Below the pieces are notes generated by a model. It had not been told where the DNA came from and did not search any database. It saw only the letters and a program-made list of their open reading frames with translations. A stretch of DNA of 64,000 bases, taken from positions 36,054,001-36,118,000 of the forward strand of contig OY754466.1 of the NCBI GenBank assembly GCA_963575645.1. Direction: 5' to 3'. How positions within the stretch are numbered: position 1 is the first letter of the stretch; each line of letters begins with the position of its first letter. Made by a program: the position numbers and the translations under genes. Origin of the DNA: Xanthostigma xanthostigma. Its lineage: Eukaryota; Arthropoda; Insecta; Raphidioptera; Raphidiidae. Shown here piece by piece: positions 1-14,020 of the stretch.

Positions 1-894
1 CATTTTTGTGTTTATTGCACTTGAAACGGGTCGAAATCTCGAACAAGCATAATTTTTGATATTATGCAAAACTCGGTTACAAAAACATTGTGTAATAAAA
101 ATTCTACAACATTTGTATTAACATATTTTATTTGTTAGTCAACTTGACATACCTACATAAAATATACAAGCGCCGTTCCAAAAAAATATGCGTTAACTAC
201 GAAGATTGTTGATCGACTTGAAAATTTGCTCGTTTGTGACAATATCTTCAAATAAATTAATCAGTACCTACTTACATAAATGTTGATCAATTTAATCTTA
301 ACGTATTTATGAAATTGATGTGTTCGCGTGGGATGTAACGTTCCTTGGTTTTTGCTTGTGTTTTTTTAAAGACGCCAACTTATGCATCATATTTCCCAAG
401 AATTCGTGACAAGCAAAGCGACTGTTGCTAATTTTCAGAAAACATTTCTTCATGATGTATATTGTGAATTGGATACGTACATTAGAAATGTGTGTTACAT
501 CATTTGGTTTTTTATTAAAATATTTAATTAGTAATAAAATTGTCACATAATCTTGTTAAGAAAACAGCATGTATACTCTCAAAACATCTTATTAGCATTA
601 TTAAATTCTTCTCCAGTTTACAAGATTCTATTTTGATTATCGACTTAAAAATATTTGAAAAGGAATTGGAATTTAACAAACTGCAAAAATTTAGTGTCAA
701 CTGGCCCCCGACTCAACGCGCCGCTGCCACTCCGGGTCACGGCATGATTTATGAAGTTACGTGGCCTAGAGCCTCTTTTTGAACAAACGGGCTAATATAA
801 AAAGAATTTTTCAAATCGGATTAGCGTTTCCTGAGATTAGTGCTTTCAAACAAACAAGCTCTCCAGCTTTAGTATAGTGTTATGGACTATGGAT

Positions 895-1388
895 TAGATA
901 TGAGCGCCGATGGGTAAAGGAGCGGCGGCGGCGCGCCGACTTTTTGAGGTCGACCGCGGCGGCGTAGTCGGCGGCGTGACCTTAGGAGCATTTTTTAATG
1001 ATGGGCAGGATACAATAAAACAAAACATGTAGTTTAACAATCAGAATTATTATTTATTTAACACAAATTATTTTTATAAGGAAATGGTTTCTAGCCTGGA
1101 GCTAAAATATTTTTGGCACTTCGATTGGCAGAAAAAAATCATTGTTGTCATAAAGTTCTAATAACAATTAACAAGAAAAAAAATCTTAAAGAAAACAAAG
1201 ATGTTTCTTTTAAGTCATAAAAAAATATAAAGTATAGTCTTTAAAAATATGTTTTCAACATTTTTAGTTTTCTACATGCACGTTTAAACATATGCCTTTT
1301 CGCTCGGCGCGCCGTTACATTTTCACGGCGGTGGCGGCGGGGGGGAATCGTCGGCGGCGACGGCGCGCCGGCGCGGCGCTCATATCTA
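895..1388. mobile_element. hAT-type MITE with very GC-rich ends
   Basis: Terminal inverted repeats TAGATATGAGCGCC and GGCGCTCATATCTA; exact 8-bp target duplication CTATGGAT at 887-894 and 1389-1396. Both inner flanks are GC- and CpG-rich (repeated GGCGGCG and GGCGCGCC) while the centre is AT-rich. 494 bp, no coding capacity. Confidence 0.85.
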
Positions 1389-3058
1389 CTATGGATTAAA
1401 ACAATTTTAAGTCAATGACTACCGATAGTTCCATTGCAATAAATATTACAGTGTGTTCGCGAAAAAATTACTGAGAAGAAAAATCATATCCATTGGTTGA
1501 AAACATTTTCATTGGTGGAATAGTGCCTTGTTGGTTTAGTGTAGAGCTAGAACCAATTAAGTTTCTATAATGACAACAATAATGATCCATAAAAATGGTT
1601 TATGATTGTTTTTTACTGCGAAAATTACTCAAATCCGTTATAAGTAGGTATATATATATTTTTATGTACCAGAACAAATGTCTTTATATTTGAATTAACA
1701 GTGAACTTGTAACCCACATATCAACATTTAAAATTTTAATAATAGTGTTTTATTCTAATTGTGACGATTGTTTTTTCAAGAGACTGTATAAAGCAATTTT
1801 CGTGCTCTGATTGTAAAGTTAGTAGTATTATTATTAGTTGTACAGTTGCCAAATTATTATTAGAGTCGTCAGTTCATAATGGTTTTTAACTTTGTATGAT
1901 TTATATTCAATTTTGATCTAGTTTCAATTAAACTTTATGACAAATATATACACGTTATATTCATGTCATATAATTTTTGTTTTTAGCAATCACAGAAACT
2001 CTTGATCGTCATATTATTATTCAATTTAACGTGTTATTTTTAATAGGCAGTCTACAAATCCAGACGAAGCCGGACCGGATCGCTAATTATTCCTAATCCA
2101 CTCCACTATAGCATAAACGTCAGTTAATTGATGATCTCAACGGATAAAAAGTACACTGTATTGGGTATCATCTCACTATTGTACAAAGTTTCTTCAAAAT
2201 TAGTTGAACATAGGGGCGTAATATAAAATATCCCAAAAGCCCACAAAAAAATGAAGAGCATCAGTACTTATACCATTATATTGATGAAAGTGCTTGGAAG
2301 TTTATTGAATTTACTAAAGCATTCGTGTTTGTTGATGCCATTTAAAAATCTCATTAATCGAGTATATTGTTACGTATTCCTTAATCTTAACAAGCAAATT
2401 GTGTATTGTGTGCAAAAAGCTGTGTTGAACTGAAATCGTGAGTCTGTTGTTTTTTTATTGATTGCGAAGGTAAACCGTAGTGAATAAATTGACTATCGTC
2501 TCCAGATAAACACCGCTTGAAGAGGCACTCCATCAGAGCCAATTCTGTCGATCCGTGTCCCCCCGGCATCTCCCGCGTCATACGTTCATGCCTTCTATAC
2601 CTGCAATGGATATTGATTCCTGTTTTATAGTGCTTTTGGAGTTAAAATTGTTTCCGGAACGAGATATGCCTATTTATTTAGTTTATTTTTTAACACATCA
2701 GCGAACATTTAGATTTTAGTTTCGTTTTTCGTAAAGATATTAATGCCTGAATGATATTTAATTGGACTATATTCTATTTGCTTAATTACATTGTTTATAA
2801 ATTTTGTTCAAGAATATATTAAAACTGTTTTGTCAATATTTCAAAAAGTACTTCAATTTTCCAAGAGAAACAATCAACATGGCCATCTTTGATTAGCGCT
2901 CTACATCTTTATGACGGAATTTTAATTATCGAGAATGTATCCCTACTAAAAGTTCAATATAAATTATAAAGCTTTGTTTTCGTAATGACCGTCAGTTGGA
3001 AGAATACATAGGCCGAGAGGTTTTATTTGTTTGTAGAGACTGTTGGTGGAGTGGATTT

Positions 3059-3886
3059 CAGGGCTGCCAGATTTCTCTCCTCAGAAATCCGTCGGTAAGG
3101 CGAAAAGTGGTGGGGGAAGTGGTCTGAAAAATCCGTTTCCATCCGTTCGCCCGGTTCACCCATTAATGCAATGAGTGTGAGAGAGATAGAGAGTAAAGTG
3201 AAGTATGCGGTACCATAAACGACACATCGACGTGTTTCCACCTTCATTATGGCTTTATTATTAACATTATTAAATGAATTTCGTATAAGACGTTGAATTT
3301 ACTTTTACTTACAAACAGACTTTAAATTGAATAGAAATGAAATTTTTTCACATCCAATGAATCGATTATTTCGTAGATTTTTCACATTTTTATGAAATAA
3401 AAATATTATATTGACTGTTAGAATGTTGCGATAGTAACAAACGCGGCAGTACAATCAGTTAAATCCTCAATGTGTTCCGTAAATCCGTGTAACTCGAAAC
3501 ACTTGACTCCAGTTGTGTGAAAAAAACGCATCAGACAAAGATAGCGAGTCGATATTCATCGATATAGGTGTGTGTTTCGCGAACACATTGTTTCATACAC
3601 TCTCTTATCTTTTTCTACCCAAATAGAGAGAGGAGTAGGACAGAGGTAGTGAAAGAAACGTGCTCAGATATGCTCGAATGTGCTAAAAATACCCGAATGT
3701 CCCCAAATTATCGATTATCGAGTGAAGTTTGAATTTATATGTAGTAAAAAAGGTAAAAAATTCGGAAAAGTTAGAAAATCCGTTAAATCCGTTCAGATCA
3801 TGAAATCCGTTCCATTATCCGTTCAAATTTATTTCTACTCGAAAAATCCGTTTGAGACGGAAAAATCCGTTCATCTGGCAGCCCTG
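3059..3886. mobile_element. hAT-type non-autonomous element
   Basis: Ends CAGGGCTGCCAGAT and ATCTGGCAGCCCTG, with exact 8-bp duplication GTGGATTT at 3051-3058 and 3887-3894. Subterminal motif AAATCCGT recurs several times near each end, as is usual for hAT transposase binding. 828 bp, no transposase frame. Confidence 0.88.
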
Positions 3887-4309
3887 GTGGATTTATCAAT
3901 TGATGTCGTACATTCGATGTGTTTTATGTGAAAACTATTACAATGAGATACACAAGAAGAACGATAAAGAAAAGCGTGCTCCATCCTCCTGCTGTGTGGT
4001 ATTAGAATCACAAATCACAGTTATTCGTACGGAATGGCGCGGTTTTCCTCGCTCGCTTTCCTCGTCGCGTTATCCAGAGTTCTTCAACAGTCGCGAACGT
4101 TTCAATAAAGGTAGACTGGTCTTTTTTTGACGTAGGACCTTTTTTATTCGAATTATAGTCCGCAGATGTTGTAGACTATAGACGTCCGATAACTAAGGTC
4201 AGGTGTTCGTTTTTTTGCATTATAACGTGCGCCGTTAAATTGTTTCAGAAACAATTTACGGTTGACCTAGCGCTCACATATATTTTTTAAATTTATTATT
4301 TTGTGTTGC

Positions 4310-4495
4310 TCGAACGTCCAACAGATGGCGCTGTTTTCACCTGTCACAGGTGTGACATCTATATAGTAGGTATATAAAAACACGTGCGTATTCGAATGCA
4401 ACGTTGTGTCAAAATTTCAAAGAAATCGGTTAATGAACTTTCGGAGATTTAAGATTTTGAACAAACGAACATTTACATTTTTATTTATATAGATT
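4310..4495. repeat. Lepidoptera-like interspersed repeat fragment
   Basis: Contains AACTTTCGGAGATTTAAGAT and ends in a TTTATTTATATAGAT tail, a form I recognise from dispersed repeats of moths and butterflies. No target duplication seen. Confidence 0.4.
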
Positions 4496-5803
4496 CAGGA
4501 ATGCAATTTGATGGTGTCGAATCTGATTGTTGAAGAACTCTGGCGATGTCTACCGCGTATCGTCCTCCGTCTATGTTTGAGAAAACACTTGATAGCATAG
4601 ATTTCCTGAACTGATGTTAGAGATTCTTGCTTGGAATGTTTTACGAGATTCTTTTAGAACTTTTTCTTATGGAGTTTTTAATTATATAAAAGATACTTCT
4701 CTTCAATATGCTTAGGTATCTGATTTGTTTTCTCATTAAGGCGATTTTAATCGAATTTTTGATCGGATAGTTCACATATAGATTTTTCATAAAAACAGTG
4801 TTTTCTATTATAATTTTTAGATCTATAATAAAATTTATTGATATACCGAAATTGAGAACTAAAATATCTAACACTTTCTGCTGAAAATTTTTAAGTTGAT
4901 TCCTGAATACAAACCATGGTGTTCGGGTCATTTTTTGCTAATGATTTTTCTAATAACTTTTTGCGTTCATAAGGTTACTAGCCTACTACCGTATTAGTAA
5001 TAACTGCTGTAATAAAAAGAATTCTTGATAAATATTAAGTTCCCACATAATTGTTAACTGCATGGAAAAATTTGAAAAATCTCGAAGTGGCCAGCCTACA
5101 GAAGTAGGCTATTTTTGAATTGAAAAGTAAAATTGCATCAGTAAGGTGGCCGCTTCCAATTTTTCTTATATCTGTAAGTTATATACTTACATTAAAACAA
5201 ACGTCTCTCAACTTATTAAATTTCAACTAATTTCTACCAAGTCCACTAATTATTACAAGTAATTACTAAAGCGCGTGAATACTGTTGATCTCTTTTAATA
5301 ATTAGAAATGTATCACTTTGTATAGCTTTCAAAGTAATTGCAAATTACAAAAAGAACATATTGTGGTCAGTGCATGTCAGAAGTGTGAAATAACGGTTTG
5401 TAAATGATCGCGATGGCCTATTCAAATGAACCCAGCAATACTTTTCTATCGTTGTGTCATTGATCGACGATCGTTCCGTCAATGCGCCTTGTTTTTTTCT
5501 AACGGGGCCCATCGTGTTCCACTTCTTTGTGTAGATGAAGTCGGTGTTCATATCGGTCTTAAAAATGATTCTTCAGGAATCAAAAAGCCACATAGACTCT
5601 GGCCAATGTCTTCAACGAAATTTGGGTGGGTATTTATATATTTTGCCAACGTGGTTACTGAGTTTCGCACTTTTGTTAGTTTGTTCAATTACACTTTATT
5701 GAATTTTGTCAACACGTCTCAAATAATGATACGTTAAGTAATTAAATTAAATTTAATACCTATTTAATGTATCACACTTATACCATTCACTCGGCACAAG
5801 TTA

Positions 5804-6245
5804 AGGCCGCTGCACACGAGTCTGGTTTTGCCGCTGGTGCTGGCTGGCGCGCTGACTGCCAAGATATAAATGAAGTCACTGCGGGCTCACGTGCGTGGTC
5901 ATAAGATGAATTTCAAAATTAGAACTGGGACTATTTTTCGTGCTTGTTTGTCTGCTTATTTTGAACACGAACCAAACAGGAAACAGTATCTTGTCACGTG
6001 GGCGACATGGACAAACGGTCATATAAACAAACATGGCGCCATAGTGTGTGTTCTGTTCAGAGACAATAAACGTTCACTTTACTGCGTGCGCACCAAACCC
6101 ATCTACAAAACCACCTTCAAAACAAGCATCGTGTGAAGCAAAAACATGAAAGACATCACGAAACCCAGCGCCACAGCACGCCTGAAACCTAGCAAAGAAT
6201 CTAGCGGCAACCACGAGACTGGTTGCCGCTAGATTGCAGCGGCCT
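5804..6245. mobile_element. Harbinger-like MITE, family 'CCGCTGCACACGAG', copy 1
   Basis: Ends AGGCCGCTGC and GCAGCGGCCT with TTA on both sides (5801-5803, 6246-6248), a 3-bp duplication of the PIF/Harbinger type. Related copies lie at 7998-8470, 26571-26952 and 28724-29133, and a fragment at 11165-11270. Confidence 0.65.
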
Positions 6246-7238
6246 TTAGATAGCAAGAAACATGAATTTTGTCCAAATTAAGTTAATAATAATTATTAAG
6301 GCGGTTAAATTTATTTGAAATAACACTTCAAATTTTTTGTTTTCTTACGTTACCAACTTGAAATCCTGAAATAATAATAAAAAAACACACTCGCATGTAA
6401 ATATGCGTGACATGTGAACATAAAAATACATATCGACGGAGAACAACGATTTTTAATGTTTAATGTCATGACAACATCGTAACGACCGCTGATATTGGAC
6501 TAAGAACGATAGAGCAGAGAGCCAAATGCCTCTCTTAAACAAGTATCCCTTATTCTACAATCACTTAAAACAGGTTAGTATAGTAGATTATTGTATACCA
6601 GCTATTGTAATGGGTTATATTCGTAACGTTATGTTTAAAACGAGAGCCAGTGAGTTTTAACAGTCACACGAGTCGCAAAACATTACTCACGACATCTATA
6701 TGGCATTTTTTGCACGAGCATCCGATAAAGTAGCTGGTTTCGCTTAAATTTCAAAACTTTTGACAGTTCTTTTTTGAGCAAAAGTCACTTCAAATAGGTT
6801 ATAAAAAATCAACAAAAACAAAATAGAGTCGTCGCATGTATCAAAATTTGATGATTTTGAACAGCGCATATTATTAATCAACATAAAAACAAATGTAAAC
6901 CAACTTTTTCGTTCTTTACGATGAGCATAAATCGCCACGAAATACGCAGAAATAGGAAAGAAATAGGGTTAGGTATACAGTTTCGGAATCGTTACAATTC
7001 TATCTTTAAAATAACACTGAAAAACGTACTTTTGGAATTTTTTTGTTATAGAACAAGCTTCTCAAAAAATCTTCCGAAAATTGTTGAGAATGTCCCTTAG
7101 GTGGCGGAGGTTGTAGAGGTTGCACATGGTGTTCCATATTAAAATCTTGTTGTTTTCAGGCGTAGATTTATCAACGTCCTTATAATACGTATGTATTTTT
7201 GTGGCTCCTTTTTTAATCTTTATTGTAATAAGTATTAC

Positions 7239-7468
7239 CCTATTTTTCGGACTATAAGACGAACCTTTTTACATAGAAAAATGGACTCAAATTTTGGGTG
7301 CGTCTTATGGTGCGAAGGTAACATTATTATTTTTTTTTTTTTTTCAATAAATCGTCTCTAAATTTATGTTCACCATAAACAAAAATTATGATCCGAAAAC
7401 ATTAAAATATATTTTTCTAAAAATCATCTTATAAATTTGAGGTGCGTCTTATCGTCCGAAAAATACGG
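7239..7468. mobile_element. MITE with 'TTTTTCGGACTATAAGACG' ends
   Basis: Inverted ends CCTATTTTTCGGACTATAAG and CGTCCGAAAAATACGG enclose 230 bp with a poly-T run. This terminal sequence is of a type seen in many animal genomes. No clear target duplication. Confidence 0.6.
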
Positions 7469-7997
7469 AATCTAACCTTTAAAAAAAGTACCTATTTGGA
7501 AAATTTAAGTTCAACTTCCTGATATTATTATCTTAGTGAAAACTCTATACCTATCTGCAGTTACTGTCAGTATTAATATATCTTTTTTACTTTTTTTATA
7601 TTCTATTAGTTATATAAAGAGTAAACAAAGCTATCTTTTTTAAACTGGTACCCTACATACATAATAGATGTAAATTGTTATAATGGGGTTGTGAATATAA
7701 TATTGTATTCTTTAAGGGCACCCACTTTTATAAATAAATTGTCAACGTTGAGGATAATCATTATTACATTTTTAAGATTGCAATTTTTTTTTAACATTGA
7801 TAAAGCGCTCTCAATTGATGTAAAGATAAGTGGAGAAACACTTTCTTTAAATATATTTTTTCTGTCTCGTTTATATTCGAAAGTATGTATACGTTTCTAC
7901 CACAGCAGTTATTATTTTGAAAGGCGACATAATTAATGTAATCAAATCAGTGCAATTTATTCCATTTTTAAACTACATATAGATATAATTAAGATAA

Positions 7998-8470
7998 TTT
8001 GCTGCACATCAAGCTGGTTTTGTCGCTAGATTCGATGCTTGGACTTCTTGCTAGTTTTCTAAGCATGCAGTGGCGCTGTACTTCGTGACGGTTTATATGT
8101 GTTGGCTTCACACGATGTATGTTTTGAAACTGAATTTGTAGACGGTTTTGGTGTGCGCGCAGTGACAGTTCGAATGTTAACAAAAGTGGACGTTTATTGT
8201 CTCTTGAACAGAACACACGCTCTGACGCCTTGTTTGTGGGCGTTTATTCATGTCGCCCACGTGACAAGATACTCTTTCCTTATTGGTTCTTGCTCAAATC
8301 CAAGCAGGGAATCAAACACGAAAAACAGCCACGGCTTTAATTTTGAAATCTAGCTTGTAACTACGGAACGGAGCCCGCAGTAACGTTATTTCCATTCTCG
8401 CAGTCAACGCGACAGCCAGCACAAGATCAGCACTGATTTCAGCGTCAAAACCAGCCTCGTGTGCAGCAGT
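7998..8470. mobile_element. Harbinger-like MITE, copy 2 (reverse orientation)
   Basis: Shares TTTATTCATGTCGCCCACGT with copies 1 and 5, and ends AGCCTCGTGTGCAGCAG. Both termini are degenerate, so the boundaries are approximate. Confidence 0.55.
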
Positions 8471-9237
8471 TTTTATATCTGTGCAATTTTCTAATACGTT
8501 TCCAAAACTCCGGTTCGTATAAGTATATCCGAGGGGGTTTGAACACTCATCTCTGATGAAAGTAAGCAAAGCTCTACAGTTCTGTATGAACACCGTCCGA
8601 TAAACAGTGATATGTTGTTTACAACTTTTCAACTACACACTACAGAAGTGAAACGCAAATTCTACATCTAATGCCCATATTCATCGAACACTATAAAAGA
8701 TAGAAGTTACTAATTTTGGAACAAATTTATTCATTAGAATAAAATTTACTTTCAATTCAGCAAGCAAAATATCAGGTAGAAAAGTTAATTAAAGAATATA
8801 TACTGCACTATACTCCTTGCTCTTTTTGTTGAGTATTTTGACGTTCACCCAAAAATCCGACCGATGACGTTAGTGTAAACGTCAAAAAAAGTTTCACAAA
8901 ATAATGTTTCATCCTAACCCAATTGCGCACAAAACTTCGATTTTAATTTTAATTTTCTACAACTATATACACTTCACAAAAGGTTAATAAACAACACAAA
9001 TAAATTCACAAGAGCAACTGTAGATATAATACTTCACGTTTATAGGTTAAGTATTATGATCTATTAGACGGTCAATATTATTTTGTCAGGCGAATAAATA
9101 TTTATACCCTGGAAGTAAGAGAAAATAGATTTATACCTGTAGTAAACATATTGTGGTTGGCGAATTGAATTATCGCTATTTATTCGGAGGAACAAATGAA
9201 CCGAATAAATAACTACTTACGTTCGGTGAATATAATA

Positions 9238-10392
9238 GTACGAGAGCCCACGACCAAAACCATGTATCATCGTTTTACGGCCAAAACCGTATGAAGTCGT
9301 TAGATTAGATGATCCTGAACCCTACTAGGTGAGGAGTAACGGTCAGAAGTGTAGCAACTGCGTGGGAGGCCATTTCTGCTATGTCAAAAAAAATAGGCAG
9401 ACAGTATTATCGTATTACGTCTGATATTGAAAATGTACATAGATTTTGTCATTTTATGACGAAAATGTTTGTTTTCAGACATTTTGCGCGTAGCATATGG
9501 CCTGAGCGCATTTTTGAAAATGTCAAAAAATTTAGCCGAACTGTATTATAACAACCCGGTTCAATTTTTTTTTAAACTTTTTGTATGGCTTCCGGGATTG
9601 CTAAAATACTGTTTTCAGACATTTCCGATGTCGCCTATAATCCCAAAAACGAAAAGAACGTTCCTGAAATGGGGTGAAATGAAGGTGATGAATAAGGGTT
9701 ATAAGAATTGTCGATGAAAAAATTAGAACTGGAAAATTACCGTTATACAATTAAAACCAGGGACAACCCATAATTTTGCCGAAAATTTACTATGTAGAAT
9801 GTAAATGTAATGTAAATGTTCGGATTATCGAAAAGTTGTCTGATTAGTAAGGTGCTACACTGAATTTGTCTGATATAAATTTTTTCTATATCTGGACAAC
9901 TTATTTTATCACGTCTAACAATTTTCAGACGAATTGCTATGTTACCGATCGGTAAAATTTCTTAACGTTTTCAAAACGGTCTTAAAATTTAATGTGCTCA
10001 CATTTTCTTCTGAAAAATGATTCTTTCGCATAAACTGAACCAAATTCACTCGTGAAAAGGATTTTCAGACGTTTTGCTATGATACTTTTTTTTTGTCTCA
10101 TTTCTAATTTTTTTAAGTGGTCTCCCGGGTACACGCTACGCTAGTGGCGTCTGAAAAACGTGTTTTCCATATCTTAGAGCTATCATTCAACTACATTCTG
10201 AAAATCAGACGGATTGCTATGATACAGTTTGGTAAAATTTATTGACATTTTTGAAAATTTAGTTAGGTCTGACGATACACGGAAAATTTCTGATATTGCG
10301 ATTTTCGGGTTCAGGATAATCGAATCTATCAATTTGATGCGGTTTTCGTCGTATTGCTATGAGACAAAAATTTTGGTCGTGGGCTCTCGTAC
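9238..10392. mobile_element. 1.15-kb inverted-repeat element with internal ~140-bp repeats
   Basis: Ends GTACGAGAGCCCACGACC and its complement, flanked by TA on both sides, as in Tc1/mariner-type insertions. The inside is a degenerate tandem array: the motif TTTTCAGAC or TTGCTATG recurs near 9475, 9615, 9926, 10062, 10205 and 10346. No transposase-like frame. Confidence 0.65.
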
Positions 10393-11819
10393 TATAATGA
10401 ATAATAAGGGATTCCTAGGCAATAAAGTTTAGAAAACGCTGTTCTAATATAAATAAATTGATAGGTCAGTCAAAAATAAATTACTTGCAAATATGGAGAT
10501 GTGCGAATGACACACTTTACTGATGTTTTTATTTGGCAAATAACCGGCACACATAAATCGTGATGTACGTACATTTCTAGTTTATAATAATGATAGTATT
10601 CGGAAGAGGTCATTTATATATTAATGCAGGCTATATTTTACTAATAATAACGGTTACTCCTCACCGGCCGCGACCAGGCGCGATGTTTATTACGTATTTA
10701 TTTTTTAATAATATGTTTTCGTGTATGCAGGTCTATTAAGGCACATCACAATCTAGCTAGAGCTACATGTTTAGCGGGTATCCGACAGGTTCAAGTCCGG
10801 TCACTACTCTAGAAATGTGTTCCGTTTCTGTCTCGCTTCATCTTATTTTTTTTTACACCGCGTTAGTATCTCCGTAAGTACATTTCAAGACATAATGGAA
10901 ATATTATGTTGAATATAACAGTTCTTATGCATATATCGGGTGTTCATTTGAAAACTTCCTATGAGAATATCTAGAAAATAACAGATGAAAAATGTTTCGA
11001 ACAAAAGTTGTATAATTAGAGGGTGAAAGAATTTGAAATAATTTGATTTTTTATAACAAATCATAACATTAATTATTAATAATCAGTATGTTTAGATTCC
11101 TTACCGCAACTTTTAATTCACTAATTAGGTAATAACATAATAATATCAAATGATTATCGTCATATTGTTTTATCGTCACGCGAGTGAGCAGTGACGTCAT
11201 TTCCATCCTCGTAGCAAGCGCGCCAGTCAGCACAAGTCCCGGCAGTGTTTATAGCGGCAAAACCAGCCTCTTTTCTTAAGAAAACATCCAGTTGGTATAT
11301 AGAAAAACGGAATTCAAAAAGTATTGGAAACGTATTTTTTGGCAAGGTGGTGGGTGTGATGCATAAAAGATTTCTCAAATTTTATTGTCGACGGTTTGTA
11401 TTCTAATTTCATCAAAGACCACATGGAGCTGTATAAATAATAATCATAACACCGCAGTGTCTTTTTATGTTAACAAGGGTGCACTTAGATAATTGCTTGC
11501 AAAAACATTAAAATGTGGAGAACAGCTAAACTATTATACCGAACATTTTATTTCCTTAAAAGCAATGAACAGAATCGAATGCAACTGCTTCATGCATTTT
11601 TTTTCAATTTTCTTGTAAACGGGAAATAAATGGGTAACATAAATTCGTATACAATCGGCGACTGCTATTTTAGCGTTTCGTTAAACGTTACGGTCAATTT
11701 GAATAATTTGAATCGTCTGAAAATGTAACTGTTATTTTCGAACTCCCAGATTTTAATGTATTGAAAATATCAACTGGATTTACAGTTTAATTATTGCTAA
11801 ATCTTTACCTATAATATTA

Positions 11820-12275
11820 CAAAATAAAATCCCCCGCCGCGTCTGTGTCTTTCTAAACGCGATAAACTCAAAAACTACCGAACGGATTTTCCATCGGTTT
11901 CCATCAATGAACGGAGTGATTCAAGGGAAAGGTTTATGTGTGTAATTTCATTAATGTTTTGTGTAAATTGGTTGAAATATGACGATGATTGTTGAAGATA
12001 TCGGAAAAAATCAAGCCGACTGGGAGCTTTCATCGAAAACGCTGCCTAATCCTTTTGAGATATAAAAAACCTAATGGTGGATTAATTGTTCCTCTTTTCT
12101 AAGTCTACAGAAAAATCCGCGATGGCATAATATGTCTATCTTTTAAGGATAGCTTACTATACCCATTTTAATGTCGAACGCTTTTCGTGGATATCAATTT
12201 TGCAACGTAAGTCGACGAAAAAACAGTGGCAATCTACAAATTCGAGCGTAGCCGGACCGGGCCGCTATAGTAATC
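11820..12275. repeat. Helitron-like interspersed repeat
   Basis: Ends GCCGGACCGGGCCGCTA and shares that end, and GACGAAAAAACAGT-type sequence, with the inverted copy at 38864-39118 and a short one at 2046-2085. The CTAG-type terminus with no duplication fits a Helitron; assignment is tentative. Confidence 0.45.
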
Positions 12276-13441
12276 AAGAAATTAGATATATGAATTGATA
12301 GAATTAGATAGTTTTGGCAGGTTGTACCTACCCTTAAAAATTTTCTGTTTATGAATACATTCAGTACTATATTATGATAGGTATATTTTGATTTTAATTA
12401 ACTACGTATTTGCTGTGATACTAATTTCCTGTAGCCGGTATATGTGTGTTACAGAAAGTAACGGTTTCAATGTATTTAATATGTTAGACTATTTGGTGGT
12501 CTATTCGATTGACCGGTTAACCAATTTGAATGATCATTTTACACATGTTCACGTCATGAATCACGTGAGTTCAGGACTGATGTTGGGTTCCTGCAGCGGT
12601 TTTCAACGCTGAATTCCATTTCAAAATAGATTAACATTGACTTTCAACGATCTATTTTGAAAGTTGAACCCGAGAAATAAAGTGCAATATGTAGACCACA
12701 TCTTTCCAAATCTCACCAGGCGGTCCAAATTTGAAAAAAAAAAACACCTCACATAATTAATGGCCGTCCCCTTGTAGAAAAACAGCTAATATAAGATTTC
12801 ACTTTTGACTCACATAATAACCTGAATAAAAAACTGCATTAAAAAATAAGTGAATTAGTACCGTTATTACAATTAATTATTATAATTTTATTCAAATTTA
12901 TCGTTGCATAATGCGTTAAGTCTTTGTCGCGTTTTGTGCGAGTTCATAGTCTCAGGTGTAATAGAAATCGGAGAATGTACCACGTTTCGTGTTTTGTTTT
13001 ACTATCGATTTTTGACAGTCAAGTGTTGATATCGTTCTACTTTGGCCAATTTTTGTGACTTGCCAATAATATAGCATTTTAATTAAAATATTACTGTATA
13101 CCTATGCATATTGAGGCGGGCAGTTTAAAACTAAAATAGAGAACGTGTTCAACTGCTTGTGAAATTTCGCGACTGCAGTTATTTCAACTGAATAATTAAA
13201 TAGGAATGTTTTTTTTTCTAGTGTATGGCACTGAAAGTAAAAAATAATATTTACCTAAATATGAAGATGGGAAGTCCCCATAATATATCGGATTAGTATA
13301 CTGCCTGTCGCTGTTTAACAGTATTTATATTTAAAAATTATTTTAATTTGATGAATTTATTTTTTGACACTTCATGATAGTGTTATAAGAATATGACACG
13401 CTCGTGTTTAACCATAAAGCTCTGAATAATATGTCTTATGG

Positions 13442-13843
13442 TAACGTGACCATTTTTTTTTTCTCAGAACGGACATCCTTAAATTGTTGTTTTAAAAATA
13501 AAACACATGTTTCTAATATAGTTACGAAATGTGAAATGATCAAAAATGTAAATAAGAAGCATTTATTTTGTTCCTCAGAGCGGGACACCCTTAAATTGTT
13601 GTTGTGAATCAGGACCTGTCAAAACTGATTATAAGCAACGAATTTGTGCAAGCGTTAAAAGTAATTTATATACTTTTTGTAAACTTTTTGAATCTACCGT
13701 TTTTTTCTTATTCTACCGCTTTATTGTGGGCGGTAAAACTTGCTTGCTGCTACGTTTTTCTTTTATCAAAGCGGGACATTTTTACGTATTTTGGGGACAG
13801 CGGGACACTTAACTTAAAAGCGGGACGTAATATGGTCACGTTA
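13442..13843. mobile_element. Inverted-repeat element, 7-bp duplication
   Basis: Ends TAACGTGACCAT and ATGGTCACGTTA (near match inside) with CTTATGG at 13435-13441 and 13844-13850. The motif GCGGGACA recurs at least four times inside, and a segment CCTTAAATTGTTG is directly repeated about 110 bp apart. Confidence 0.65.
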
Positions 13844-14020
13844 CTTATGGGTTGTCTAATTCTAGATCACATCTTATCTTGTACCTACCGAGAAATATTT
13901 TCAATTCGGGCGCAAATTCAATACTATTTACGTAGACAATATCAGATTTCCCGCTGTATTTAAATATATCTCCAAAAACTTCCTGTGTCTTTGGAAAACT
14001 AAACATACAGTCAAAATCAT

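Noticed and set aside
5345-5737. Two opposite frames of 68 and 103 codons
   Set aside because: I looked for a piggyBac-type zinc-finger tail; a few Cys occur but stops break the frame and no motif is convincing.
10740-10825. tRNA-like B box GGTTCAAGTCC
   Set aside because: No convincing acceptor stem, a T-stem mismatch and no clear anticodon arm; at best a tRNA-derived SINE fragment.
13604-13963. 119-codon frame
   Set aside because: It spans the boundary of an inserted element and its target duplication, so it is accidental.
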